Positions 17,869 through 25,437 of a stretch of 64,000 nt of DNA are shown piece after piece. Origin of the DNA: G965197555 sp965197555 (GTDB lineage Bacteria; Chloroflexota; Dehalococcoidia; Lucifugimonadales; UBA3495); NCBI GenBank assembly GCA_965197555.1, contig OZ240213.1:434001-498000 (forward strand), written 5' to 3'. Position 1 is the stretch's first letter. Each line of letters starts with the position of its first letter. A program made the translations under genes and the position numbers. Under the pieces are notes generated by a model. The model was not told where the DNA came from, searched no databases, and saw nothing but the letters and a program-made list of their open reading frames with translations.

Positions 17869-17945
17869 GGGCCGCTAGCTCAGCTGGTTAGAGCGTCGCT
17901 CTGATAAAGCGGAGGTCCCTGGTTCGAGTCCAGGGCGGCCCACCA
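17869..17945 (+). tRNA. tRNA-Ile (anticodon GAU), CCA encoded
   Basis: A full cloverleaf folds. The acceptor pair is GGGCCGC/GCGGCCC, and the D arm is GCTC/GAGC. The anticodon stem TCGCT/AGCGG encloses loop CTGATAA, giving anticodon GAT. The T arm CCTGG/CCAGG encloses TTCGAGT. The body is 74 nt (17869-17942), with A as discriminator, and CCA is encoded at 17943-17945. The 3' end is repeated 1.34 kb downstream (see 19273-19284). Confidence 0.97.
17932..17943 (+). repeat. attL-like copy: 12-bp direct repeat in the tRNA-Ile 3' end
   Basis: AGGGCGGCCCAC covers the 3' acceptor strand of tRNA-Ile. An identical 12-mer occurs at 19273-19284. Integrated elements commonly use tRNA 3' ends as attachment sites and leave such direct repeats. 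The match is short, so chance is not excluded. Confidence 0.45.
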
Positions 17946-18089
17946 GACTCTACAAAATCTAGAATCTTCGAGTTGCAGTTCCGTTCGCTGGTCTAGGAAA
18001 GAGCGTTCCTTCTATTCCTGACCCGTTGCAGGTGTAGCGGAAGACCTCTACCGGCCTCCACTCTGGGGATGGCAATGGCTCATGTCCTC

Positions 18090-18128
18090 TTGAAGGCTGA
18101 GACAATAATACGTATACCTATAGCTATA
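18090..18128 (+). promoter_or_regulatory. Promoter with palindromic operator for the VapBC-like pair
   Basis: TTGAAG (18090-18095), a 17-bp spacer and TATACC (18113-18118) form a promoter 30-40 bp before the antitoxin. A perfect 10-bp palindrome, TATAGCTATA, lies at 18119-18128 on the expected start point. That fits autorepression by a ribbon-helix-helix antitoxin. Confidence 0.5.
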
Positions 18129-18157
18129 TTAGTGTACGAAACAGAGGCCAAGTCACG

Positions 18158-18385
18158 ATGAAGCAGAAACTAACCATCACAGTGGATGCTGACCTGGTCC
18201 CGGCGGCCAAGCGGTATGCTCGCTCTCGCGGTGTGTCTCTTTCGTCGCTGGTCGAGCAGTCCCTCAGAGAGATGGCGGGTGAAATCACCCCCTCCTTCGC
18301 CTCGCGGTGGCGGGGCTAGTTTCGTGCGGCGGAGCGCGATGGCGACCCCCGATACGACGCACTGGCCAGAAAGTACCTAAAGTGA
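18158..18385 (+). pseudogene. VapB-type ribbon-helix-helix antitoxin interrupted by an in-frame amber stop
   Basis: The frame from ATG 18158 reads MKQKLTITVDADLVPAAKRY... through a ribbon-helix-helix fold of the DUF6364 type to ...SFASRWRG, then TAG at 18317-18319. In the same frame the sequence continues FRAAERDGDPRYDALARKYLK and ends at TGA 18383-18385. This tail is the expected toxin-binding C-terminus of the family. Its stop also overlaps the toxin's GTG by four bases (GTGA), as in intact pairs. So the ancestral protein was 75 codons and a single base change (for example AAG to TAG) cut it to 53. The truncated product could still bind DNA but may not neutralise the toxin. Confidence 0.75.
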
Positions 18386-18789
18386 TACTCCTGGACACAG
18401 ACGTGCTCATTGACGTTGCCCTTGACAGGCGTCCACACTCCGACCTAGCCTCGGCCCTCCTAGACCGAATCGAGCACGGCGCAGAGGCCGCATTCATTGC
18501 ATGGCACTCCGTCTCAAACCTCTATTATGTCGTAGTGCCAGTCCTGGGAGGCGTGAGCGCTCGCGACTTCATTGTTGAGTTGACCCGTTTCGTGGCGGTG
18601 GAGATGACCGACACAGAAAGCGTCCGTTACGCAGCCGAGCTGCCGATGGCGGACTTCGAGGACGCCATGCAGGTGGCGGCTGCCCGTGCATGTGGAGCCC
18701 GGCACATAGTTACTAGGAACGGAGGGGACTACGAGCGCTCTCCGATTCCGGCGGTCAATCCCCAGGAGGCATTACGTGGATTGTTCTAA
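18382..18789 (+). CDS. VapC-like PIN-domain ribonuclease toxin
   Basis: A ~135-residue PIN protein starting VILLDTDVLIDVALDRRPHS from GTG 18382; the start is chosen because it overlaps the antitoxin stop (GTGA) and opens directly on the first acidic strand. Acidic metal-binding residues of PIN RNases are visible: Asp in LLDTDVL, Glu/Asp in MADFEDAMQVAAA, and Asp in RNGGDYERS. VapC toxins cleave tRNA or rRNA. The cognate antitoxin upstream carries an in-frame amber. The longer frame beginning at 18307 reads through the antitoxin C-terminus in another frame and is not real. Confidence 0.82.
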   Translation: MILLDTDVLIDVALDRRPHSDLASALLDRIEHGAEAAFIAWHSVSNLYYVVVPVLGGVSARDFIVELTRFVAVEMTDTESVRYAAELPMADFEDAMQVAAARACGARHIVTRNGGDYERSPIPAVNPQEALRGLF

Positions 18790-19588
18790 TGCCTAGCTAT
18801 CCTATCCCGACCGGGTGACGCATCCTATCAAGCCTGTACGTGGCAGAAGGCCGTGACTTCCGGTACTGCAAGTCAAACTCTCCTACGCCTGGAACCCACA
18901 TTCGGCTCTGGGCGCGGCTGGGCGCCACATCCGGGTCGCCGGGCCGCAGGATGCCAGGCCCATTCGTGAGTTGCCCGCGGGGCGAGTCCTCGACTGGCTG
19001 AAGACGAGTCGCACCCTGGCGACCCGCGAAGCGGCATCGTTCTTGGCGCGGGAGTTCGGCCGCCTTGAGGAAGCCGTGCTGCCCGGACTGCGGGTCACAG
19101 GTAGTCGGCATTGCAAACGGTCAGGAGGATGCTTCCATGAGCGCAACGCGCTCATCCGCAACTTCGTGGAGGGTATCTGAGGTGGTGGGAAACTAAGCCA
19201 CCCTGCCGTATGCCATTGCCATGCCCAACGACGGAGTGACCCGCGAATTGGCCCCGGTTCTCGATTTCGTATAGGGCGGCCCACTTTTTTCGTCCTGGGC
19301 GTGCTGTGGTCTCCATCAGATTGAGGTCGCGCCTTCAATTGAGCTGCCTTCGGCAATGGCAATGCGTTGGGTGGGGTAGCCTTGTTGGGAACTTTATAGG
19401 CACAAGCCCATGGCCGGATCGCAATCATAGCTCCGGTCGAGTAGGTGCCTCGGTTGGTGCCAACAAAGGGTGTCTTTTTTTTGCATCTATTTTTTCGGTC
19501 AAGTCCTTATGCCGTCAAACGCGTGTTCGAGTAAGCAGCGGTCTCCTGGCTCGGAAATGGAAGGACTTACATCCCGCGAAATCCTTGA
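18790..19588. other. About 800 bp without a recognisable gene; right part of the tRNA islet
   Basis: A plus-strand frame around 18880-19180 has coding-like composition (PIRELPAGRVLDWLKTSRT, then ATREAASFLAREFGRLEEA) but no start, no ribosome-binding site and no family I recognise. It may be the remnant of an integrated element. The 12-bp repeat of the tRNA end is at 19273-19284, followed by a T6 run. From 19300 to 19588 I see only T-rich stretches (19473-19499) and probably the promoter of the SulP gene. Confidence 0.35.
19273..19284 (+). repeat. attR-like copy of the tRNA-Ile 3' end
   Basis: AGGGCGGCCCAC is identical to 17932-17943 inside tRNA-Ile and is followed by CTTTTTT-like sequence. 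Together the two copies bracket 1.33 kb that contains the VapBC-like pair and non-coding remnant, as expected for a small integrated islet. Confidence 0.45.
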
Positions 19589-19600
19589 GTGCACTCTGAC

Positions 19601-21217
19601 ATGAATTACAGTCTTCTAACTTTCCGTGGGGACGTCTTCGGCGGAATTACAGCAGCGGTGGTCGGGTTGCCGGTGGCCCTGGCCTTCGGTGTAGTGTCAG
19701 GTCTGGGGGCACTTGCTGGCATATATGGGGCTATCACGGTGGGACTCTTCGCGGCGGTCTTCGGCGGTACGCGGTCTCAGATATCCGGTCCCACTGGCCC
19801 CATGGCGGTGACCATGGCGGTCATAGTCACTACCCATGTGGACAGCCTGTCCGAGGCCTTTACCATAGCCATTATGGCGGGCCTGTTACAGATTCTTTTG
19901 GGGGTACTAAGATTCGGCCGCTTTGTGGCCTATACACCCTACTCCGTGATATCCGGGTTCATGTCAGGCATCGGCGTTATTATCATACTGTTGCAGACCC
20001 TGCCCTTTCTGGGGGCGCCTATCGCCTCGGGCGGACCTGTGGCAGCCGTCCAGCAGTTGCCGGATGTATTAGTGGATGTCAACTTCAGCGCGTTGGCTAT
20101 CGCCGGCGCCACCCTCGCAGTGGGCATAATTTGGCGGGGTCGACTGGGGAAGTACCTGCCTCCTACCTTGGCGGCGCTGATGGTCGGGACACTGATGGGC
20201 GTTTTGTGGTTGAGCAACACGCCGGTCATCGGCGAGGTTCCGATGGGCCTTCCGGAGGTGCAGGTGCCGGTCCTTTCTGTCGACCTATTAGTGAGGGCCG
20301 CAGAGCCGGCGGTGATACTTGCTCTTCTCGGTTCCATTGACAGCCTGCTTACTTCCCTGATAGCCGATTCCCTGACTCGTACGCGCCATAACTCGAACCG
20401 GGAGCTGGTGGGCCAGGGCATCGGTAACTTGACTGCCGGGCTAATGGGGGGCCTGCCCGGCGCCGGGGCCACCATGGGCACGGTGGTGAACATACGCGCC
20501 GGTGGACGGACACCGGTCTCGGGAGTGTTACGCGCAGCAATTCTGCTGGCACTGGTCCTGGGCCTCGGCAAGTACGTTGAGGTGATTCCCCACGCGGTTC
20601 TTGCGGGCATCCTGATGAAAGTCGGCTGGGACATTATTGATTGGCGTTTTATTATTCGCATCCACCGCGTTCAGCGGGAACACCTCCTGGTAATGCTGAT
20701 AACCCTCGTACTTACGGTGTTCCTTGATCTAGTTACTGCTGTGGCCATAGGTCTGATCGCCGCGGGTATGGCCAGGGCACGCCAGCTTGAGCGCCTAGAG
20801 CTAGACAGCGTGGTCTCTGTGCCGCTGCTGGACCAGAGCTTTCTCGGCGGTCAGGGAGAGGAGGATGAAGCGGATGTCTTCTCGGCGCGCGTGGGCTTGG
20901 TGGCGCTCAGGGGGAGTTTCACTGTCGCATCCTCCAACAAGCTGATAAACACCATAGGTGTGGATATTAGGGACCATGAGGTCGTTATTCTTGACTTCTC
21001 CCAAACCGTCAGCATGGACGACAGCGCCGCTTTGGTGGTGGAGTACCTGATCGATACTGCTATAGATAAGGATACCAAGTGCATCGTGATGGGTCTGGCG
21101 GGGCCTACGGCCAGGTCCCTTAGGGCGCTCAACGTTCTACGCCATGTTCCTGAGGACCACTTTGTTGAGAACCTGGACCAGGCAAGAGAGTCCGCAAAAC
21201 AGATTCTCCAGGGTTAG
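19601..21217 (+). CDS. SulP/SLC26 family anion transporter with STAS domain
   Basis: A 538-residue membrane transporter. The N-terminal ~400 residues hold 10-12 hydrophobic helices, with the SulP signature region GGITAAVVGLPVALAFGV and QISGPTGPMAVTMAVIV. It also has NRELVGQGIGNLTAGLMGGLPGAGA, which is typical of bicarbonate/sulfate SulP proteins. Residues ~430-538 form a cytoplasmic STAS domain (VILDFSQTVSMDDSAALVVEYL). Substrate may be bicarbonate, sulfate or other anions and cannot be fixed from sequence. ATG 19601 is preferred over the GTG at 19589, since the family starts close to the first helix. Confidence 0.9.
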   Translation: MNYSLLTFRGDVFGGITAAVVGLPVALAFGVVSGLGALAGIYGAITVGLFAAVFGGTRSQISGPTGPMAVTMAVIVTTHVDSLSEAFTIAIMAGLLQILLGVLRFGRFVAYTPYSVISGFMSGIGVIIILLQTLPFLGAPIASGGPVAAVQQLPDVLVDVNFSALAIAGATLAVGIIWRGRLGKYLPPTLAALMVGTLMGVLWLSNTPVIGEVPMGLPEVQVPVLSVDLLVRAAEPAVILALLGSIDSLLTSLIADSLTRTRHNSNRELVGQGIGNLTAGLMGGLPGAGATMGTVVNIRAGGRTPVSGVLRAAILLALVLGLGKYVEVIPHAVLAGILMKVGWDIIDWRFIIRIHRVQREHLLVMLITLVLTVFLDLVTAVAIGLIAAGMARARQLERLELDSVVSVPLLDQSFLGGQGEEDEADVFSARVGLVALRGSFTVASSNKLINTIGVDIRDHEVVILDFSQTVSMDDSAALVVEYLIDTAIDKDTKCIVMGLAGPTARSLRALNVLRHVPEDHFVENLDQARESAKQILQG

Positions 21218-21435
21218 AGACGGTGAGGGATGGGTGTCCTTCCCTTGGTGAGCTAGCTGCAGCGCCGAAGTGGTCGCCACAACTTACTCTGTTGAAGGCC
21301 GATTCGCTCCAACTGGTGGCGGGAAAACCACAAAGCTCTACGCCTCCCTTCACTACGATTCTCCCCCGACCGTGCCACAAGTCCCTCAACAGATCGGCCA
21401 TTTGACCCACTTGGTGGCTGTTCGGGGGATAGTTG

Positions 21436-22140
21436 TTAATCGCTCCCCTGGAGCGCCCGTCGAACCAAGTCGGTCGGGTCCGATTTCGGGCTAGTCCAAT
21501 GAAATCGGGATGGATGAGCCAACTGCACAACGGTCAGTCCGTGGCCATTCTGGTACGCGCGACTGATCACACTCAGACCACCGTCCTCCACAAACCTATC
21601 TACCTCCGCGAACTTCCGGGATGGGGAACCGTCCCTTTCTAATCGGGCTCTTGTTTTCTGGGAGGCTTCTTGTCCCAAACAAACGACCACTCGGATCCCG
21701 AGTCGCGCAATAACCGCCCGGTGGAAAGGCCAACACTCGTCGGCTAGACGCTCAATCTCTCTTTTACCTAACTTCGCCGCGTTCTGGGAGCGCACGAATA
21801 CGAGGTCGCTACACGGCACACTGCGGTGGTCGAGTTGGAGTCTCCGCAACAGATGGAGGACGTTCCTTTGCATCGGATGCTGGACGCGATGGCCATTCCT
21901 GCCCCAAGCCTCGTCAGTTAATGCGGACCAATTGTCCGGCAGGTCATGGAGCACCTTGTCGGTATGCGACCGCACCGTCTCCTGGACATGGGCTTCGGGC
22001 GCGCCGCCGGGGTTTAAACCAAGGACGTACAATTTCGAGGGCGAGCCGAAAGCATTCCGGCCTGAAACAAACACCTTGCCCGACACATCCAACACCGAAT
22101 CGGGTATCAGTCCAGTGAACTCTTCAATGTTCGCTGTCAC
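21436..22140 (-). CDS. Uracil-DNA glycosylase-like superfamily protein
   Basis: A 234-residue protein with the UDG-fold landmarks. These are YVLGLNPGGAPEAHV (motif 1-like, ~37-51), a central VVVCLGQEAS strand-helix, and VVQLAHPSRFHWT (motif 3-like, H-P-S). Motif 1 has Asn-Pro-Gly rather than the catalytic Asp/Gln-Asp of classical UDGs, so glycosylase activity is not assured. It stands alone on the minus strand, flanked by non-coding DNA. The 3' neighbour is the SulP gene (convergent). Confidence 0.7.
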   Translation of the reverse strand: MTANIEEFTGLIPDSVLDVSGKVFVSGRNAFGSPSKLYVLGLNPGGAPEAHVQETVRSHTDKVLHDLPDNWSALTDEAWGRNGHRVQHPMQRNVLHLLRRLQLDHRSVPCSDLVFVRSQNAAKLGKREIERLADECWPFHRAVIARLGIRVVVCLGQEASQKTRARLERDGSPSRKFAEVDRFVEDGGLSVISRAYQNGHGLTVVQLAHPSRFHWTSPKSDPTDLVRRALQGSD

Positions 22141-22671
22141 TGCAGTTCCTCCATGGACCTTCGCTACGACTCTTCGGCGGTAGGGGTCGGTCGCAGGGTA
22201 ACGCTCCCCCGGAGGTAGTTGGCCATCGCAGGGCTTTGCGTCGGGTAATCGTGCCTAGAAACGCGCGCACCACTTCGCTGGAGGTGGTTCAAGCTGCGCT
22301 TCAGCGTGATCCAATTACGATCGCCTACCGAAACGGGGGCGTACTCCTGCATGATGAGGGGTGGTAGAGTAGCGCTATTTACGCCCCTCTATAAGCCCTT
22401 GGATGATAGTGGGCGGCACTATATAGCTCCACCCTGTTTTTGGTTTCCCGATGTGCACGGTTCATACGGAACCATTGCTGCATCGATCAACTCCCGGCGC
22501 TCCGGGCCGTTATGTTGACCGCTTGAGCCATCTTGGGTTAGAGTCCAAAATAGGCAGACGAAACATTATCCCGCACAACACGCCGCCTCCGGATGTTGTG
22601 CCGACAACTCCGGCCCGCCTGCTCGTTAGACATCAAGTTAGCTTTGCACTCCCTGATGGAGGAAAATAGCC
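22141..22671. other. 530-bp gap upstream of the alpha/beta hydrolase; no gene called
   Basis: A minus-strand frame of 62 codons (22164-22352) lies 24 bp before the UDG-like gene but has no ribosome-binding site and matches no family I know. The region must carry the promoters of the two divergent genes. GGAGGAAAATAGCC directly before ATG 22672 is the ribosome-binding site of the hydrolase. Confidence 0.35.
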
Positions 22672-23433
22672 ATGCCGTTCTACGAAAGAGGCCCCAACCG
22701 TATCTACTACGAAGAGGCTGGTTCGGGATTCCCCCTGCTGATCATTCCGGGTGGCGGACTTAATTCCACCGTGGCATCCTTGAAGACGTCGGTGCCCTTC
22801 AACCCTATGGAGGCCTACAAAGACGACTTTCGCTGTATCGCCGCCGACTTACGCAATGCTAATCTGGGCCAATCCAGTGGCCCACTGGAGATCGACCGCC
22901 CCTGGGATGCCCACTCTGATGACCAACTTGGGCTGATGGACCATCTCGGCATCAAGGAGTTCCTGGTCATGGGCTTCTGCATCGGCGGGCCGATGATCCA
23001 CAACCTGCTCAGGCTGGCCCCGGAGCGTGTTGTGGCGGCAGCGTTGATGCAACCCAGCGGGTTCAGGCCGGAGATGCCGGATATTTTCTACCAGAACAAC
23101 ATCACGGGGTGGGGCCCGCCCCTTTGCGAGAAGCGTCCTGAAATCACGATGGATATGGTCCATGACTTCCTGACCAGCATGTACACCGACCGCGCCGACT
23201 TCGTTTTCACCGTTTCCCGCGATTTCGTGCGTGCCCTGCAGACACCACTGTTGATAGCGCCCGACGATGTGCCGGCGCACCCGTACGAGTGCGCCATGGA
23301 GGTTGCCAGCCTCGCCCCGAACTCCGAGGTAACTATCTTTCCCTGGAAAGACTCGCAGCCGCACATTGACGAGGTCGTAGCCCACGCCCGGGGCTTCCTC
23401 AAGACCCATCAACCGGCAGTCGCGACAGCCTGA
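22672..23433 (+). CDS. Alpha/beta hydrolase with a cysteine nucleophile
   Basis: A 253-residue alpha/beta hydrolase. The oxyanion loop is LLIIPGGGLNST and the nucleophile elbow reads GFCIGG (about 103-108), with Cys instead of Ser, as in dienelactone hydrolases. Candidate acid and histidine are in LLIAPDDVPAHP (~200-211) and DSQPHIDEV (~230-238). The fold is complete and has no signal peptide, so it is cytoplasmic. Substrate unknown. A clear GGAGG ribosome-binding site precedes ATG. No operon partner. Confidence 0.8.
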   Translation: MPFYERGPNRIYYEEAGSGFPLLIIPGGGLNSTVASLKTSVPFNPMEAYKDDFRCIAADLRNANLGQSSGPLEIDRPWDAHSDDQLGLMDHLGIKEFLVMGFCIGGPMIHNLLRLAPERVVAAALMQPSGFRPEMPDIFYQNNITGWGPPLCEKRPEITMDMVHDFLTSMYTDRADFVFTVSRDFVRALQTPLLIAPDDVPAHPYECAMEVASLAPNSEVTIFPWKDSQPHIDEVVAHARGFLKTHQPAVATA

Positions 23434-23842
23434 CAACTCCGTACCGCTGGATCTATTAAGGCCCCGCTGGCCTCCTATCATCACCGGGTGATGAACGGAA
23501 GTGGCGAGGCCTTCGAATTTCGGCTGCCAGATCAGCTTCTAGTTCAGTTCACGGGTCCTGCTCAAAAAAGTGGCGTGAACCAAGCTGGCAGCATGGTACT
23601 GGTCTAGCTCAAGTTCCGAGTCAACTCTGGGTATTGGATGTCAGTACTCAGGCGACCGTGAACAAGTATCCATTGATAGGTCGTAACTTCAGACTTAACT
23701 GTTCGGACTTGGTTAGATCGGGGTGTCTGCAAGCAGACAATTCAGGGTTTCGCCCCTGCGGCCTACGCTCAAGTCTACTGATATCAACTGGTACTTCGCG
23801 AATTTACGCCTCGATTCTGAACAGTTACCTTCAGACAATCCG
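23434..23842. ncRNA. Structured intergenic region 3' of the reverse transcriptase (candidate RNA)
   Basis: No gene is evident in ~410 bp, but the region holds several exact inverted repeats. TCATCAC/GTGATGA (23478-23494) lies nested inside GGCCTC/GAGGCC (23469-23511). GCTGCCAG/CTGGCAGC pairs 23523-23530 with 23585-23592. TGTCTGC/GCAGACA (23724-23739) stands next to CAGGG/CCCTG with a six-base loop that reads GCGAAA on the minus strand (23743-23758). The nested hairpin may end transcription of the two convergent genes. The rest could be part of an RNA working with the RT, though nothing shows that it is transcribed. Confidence 0.35.
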
Positions 23843-25378
23843 CTAGCCTACTGACCATTTCATTAGCTGTGACTCAAACGGACACGGATATTCGTGCCTT
23901 CGGAGGAAAAATCCCCTTTCATCTTTTGGTAATATAGATACACAGTAGACAAATGCCATCCGTTGCCATGGATCCATAGACCCGTAACTTTCCTTGTGAT
24001 TCCTGAGCCAATCTGTCTCTGAATTTGTCATGGCCGCTAATAGGATTTCCCTTCGGGCGTAAGCATCACTTACACCAAACCGTTGCGCTAGATTGACGAA
24101 GTGGTCAATTTGTTCGTTCTTGGAAAATAGGCTCAATATCGAGAGCCGAGCGAATTCGGTATCTAAGATCGAGTCGGGCTCCAAAAAGCCAAGTAACCCT
24201 TCGCCGATTTTCTCCCATTCATCAGGAGGGATCGCCTGAATTGACGATATGTATGAGCAAACGCTCGGAAGACACGGCTCCAGCAACTCAATATTCTCGA
24301 TTATGACTTGTAGGGCCCCATGATGCCCTACTTGTGCGAGTCTCCTGAAAAACCACCGAAGCCGGGTGTAATCAACTTCGTCCTTCCGGAGATATTCGTT
24401 GATAATTCGTGTGACAGTGTCTGCTGAGAACGCCTTCCAATCCTTTGGAGCAATCCGATCATAAGTGACAGTTGTATACGGGTCGACACCCGAATACCGC
24501 CTGATGACTTTCAGAAGTTCTTCCTCATCATCATTTATAGGTCTATCTTCGACCATTCCGGCACAATGCTCACGAAATTCGTCCGCTCTGAAAATTCTTG
24601 TCTTATGTTGCTGGAGCATCAAGCGTTGTTGCTTGTCTAAGGTCGTCGCAACCGAATGCAGCGCTTTTCTTGCTTCACGCGTCGATCCGCAGAAAATTAG
24701 CAAATCATCAGCGTACCGTATGAAATCAATGCCGTCCGCCTTAAGGCTATTATCGATTGGAATCAGTGTGCATTCCGCGATCAAATGTGCACCATGTGGT
24801 CCAATTGGTACACCTCTCGACACTCCCTCGGTCGTAGATTCCAATAGACTGAGTATCCATTTAATCGCCTGATTCGGGAACTCACATTCGGCGAGTTGGT
24901 TTTCCACAGTGTGGTGATAGACTTGATTATAGAAATCCGCAATGTCGCAATACAGGACATAAGAGTGGGATTCGCCCTTAGCATACCCAGTCGACCAGAA
25001 GTTATTCCACGATGTTTCGCGTCCATATAGACCGTGTTCGGGGAGGGGGTTGAACCTGTAGCTAAAGACCGAGTCTTTGGGAAGGCGACGCTTTTCTATT
25101 CCTTCACCGAACTGATACACGGCAGCCGTCAATAACACCGAGTCTTGTGGATGGAGCTGAGTTGCTTGACGGTATGACAAGTCATCCTTTGGAACAATGA
25201 ACCTGCGGCATGGCTGTGGTTTGAAATCCTTGAGTGGTTTATTCGCTAGCGCATTAATTAAGCCCTCTGGTTGTGCGCTAATCGCGGAAATCTCTGGCGT
25301 AGGAGGAAATATATCTCCATCTGAGTGCCGGTCGATGAAATCAATAGCCCATTTTACTGAATCACTGTTCAGCGTCAA
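23843..25378 (-). CDS. Reverse transcriptase of the Abi/unknown-group type with helical C-terminal extension
   Basis: A 511-residue protein. RT landmarks run in order. RRFIVPKDDLSYRQATQL (~58-75) is motif 1-2-like. YCDIADFYNQVYHH (~143-156) carries the first catalytic Asp. RGVPIGPHGAHLIAE (~188-202) is motif B-like, and FIRYADDLLIF (~219-229) is the catalytic box with YADD. Residues ~330-511 are all-helical repeat-like (FFRRLAQVGHHGALQVII, YARREILLAAM), as in AbiA/AbiK and other defence-linked RTs, not the X/thumb-endonuclease of group II introns. The start is TTG preceded by AAGGGG at good spacing. This TTG overlaps the stop of a small upstream ORF now split by an IS630 element. Phage defence is the likely role by family, not shown here. 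Confidence 0.85.
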   Translation of the reverse strand: MTLNSDSVKWAIDFIDRHSDGDIFPPTPEISAISAQPEGLINALANKPLKDFKPQPCRRFIVPKDDLSYRQATQLHPQDSVLLTAAVYQFGEGIEKRRLPKDSVFSYRFNPLPEHGLYGRETSWNNFWSTGYAKGESHSYVLYCDIADFYNQVYHHTVENQLAECEFPNQAIKWILSLLESTTEGVSRGVPIGPHGAHLIAECTLIPIDNSLKADGIDFIRYADDLLIFCGSTREARKALHSVATTLDKQQRLMLQQHKTRIFRADEFREHCAGMVEDRPINDDEEELLKVIRRYSGVDPYTTVTYDRIAPKDWKAFSADTVTRIINEYLRKDEVDYTRLRWFFRRLAQVGHHGALQVIIENIELLEPCLPSVCSYISSIQAIPPDEWEKIGEGLLGFLEPDSILDTEFARLSILSLFSKNEQIDHFVNLAQRFGVSDAYARREILLAAMTNSETDWLRNHKESYGSMDPWQRMAFVYCVSILPKDERGFFLRRHEYPCPFESQLMKWSVG

Positions 25379-25418
25379 TATAACCCCTTGTGGCCTGCTG
25401 TGGAATAAATCCTAGCTT
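25379..25418 (-). pseudogene. 3' end of the small ORF upstream of the RT (cut off by IS630)
   Basis: Read on the minus strand from the IS edge, the 40 bp encode (E)ARIYSTAGHKGLY and stop at TGA. This TGA overlaps the TTG start of the RT by four bases (TTGA). It is in frame with the ORF piece at 26660-26845 once the IS and one TA duplicate are removed. Confidence 0.6.
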
Positions 25419-25437
25419 CTAAACCAAAGCCAAGGTG
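25419..25437 (+). repeat. IS630-type terminal inverted repeat, left copy
   Basis: CTAAACCAAAGCCAAGGTG at 25419-25437 matches the reverse complement of 26641-26659 exactly over 19 bp. The TA inside it is the likely target duplicate of this family. Confidence 0.85.

Noticed and set aside
19939..20661. 240-codon frame antisense to the SulP gene
   Set aside because: Composition (Arg/Ser/Pro/Thr) is that of a reverse-strand shadow of membrane-protein codons.
23434..23842. DGR template repeat or retron msr-msd beside the RT
   Set aside because: No adenine-rich near-copy of an upstream segment and no retron-type msr priming layout could be found; kept only as an unspecified structured region.
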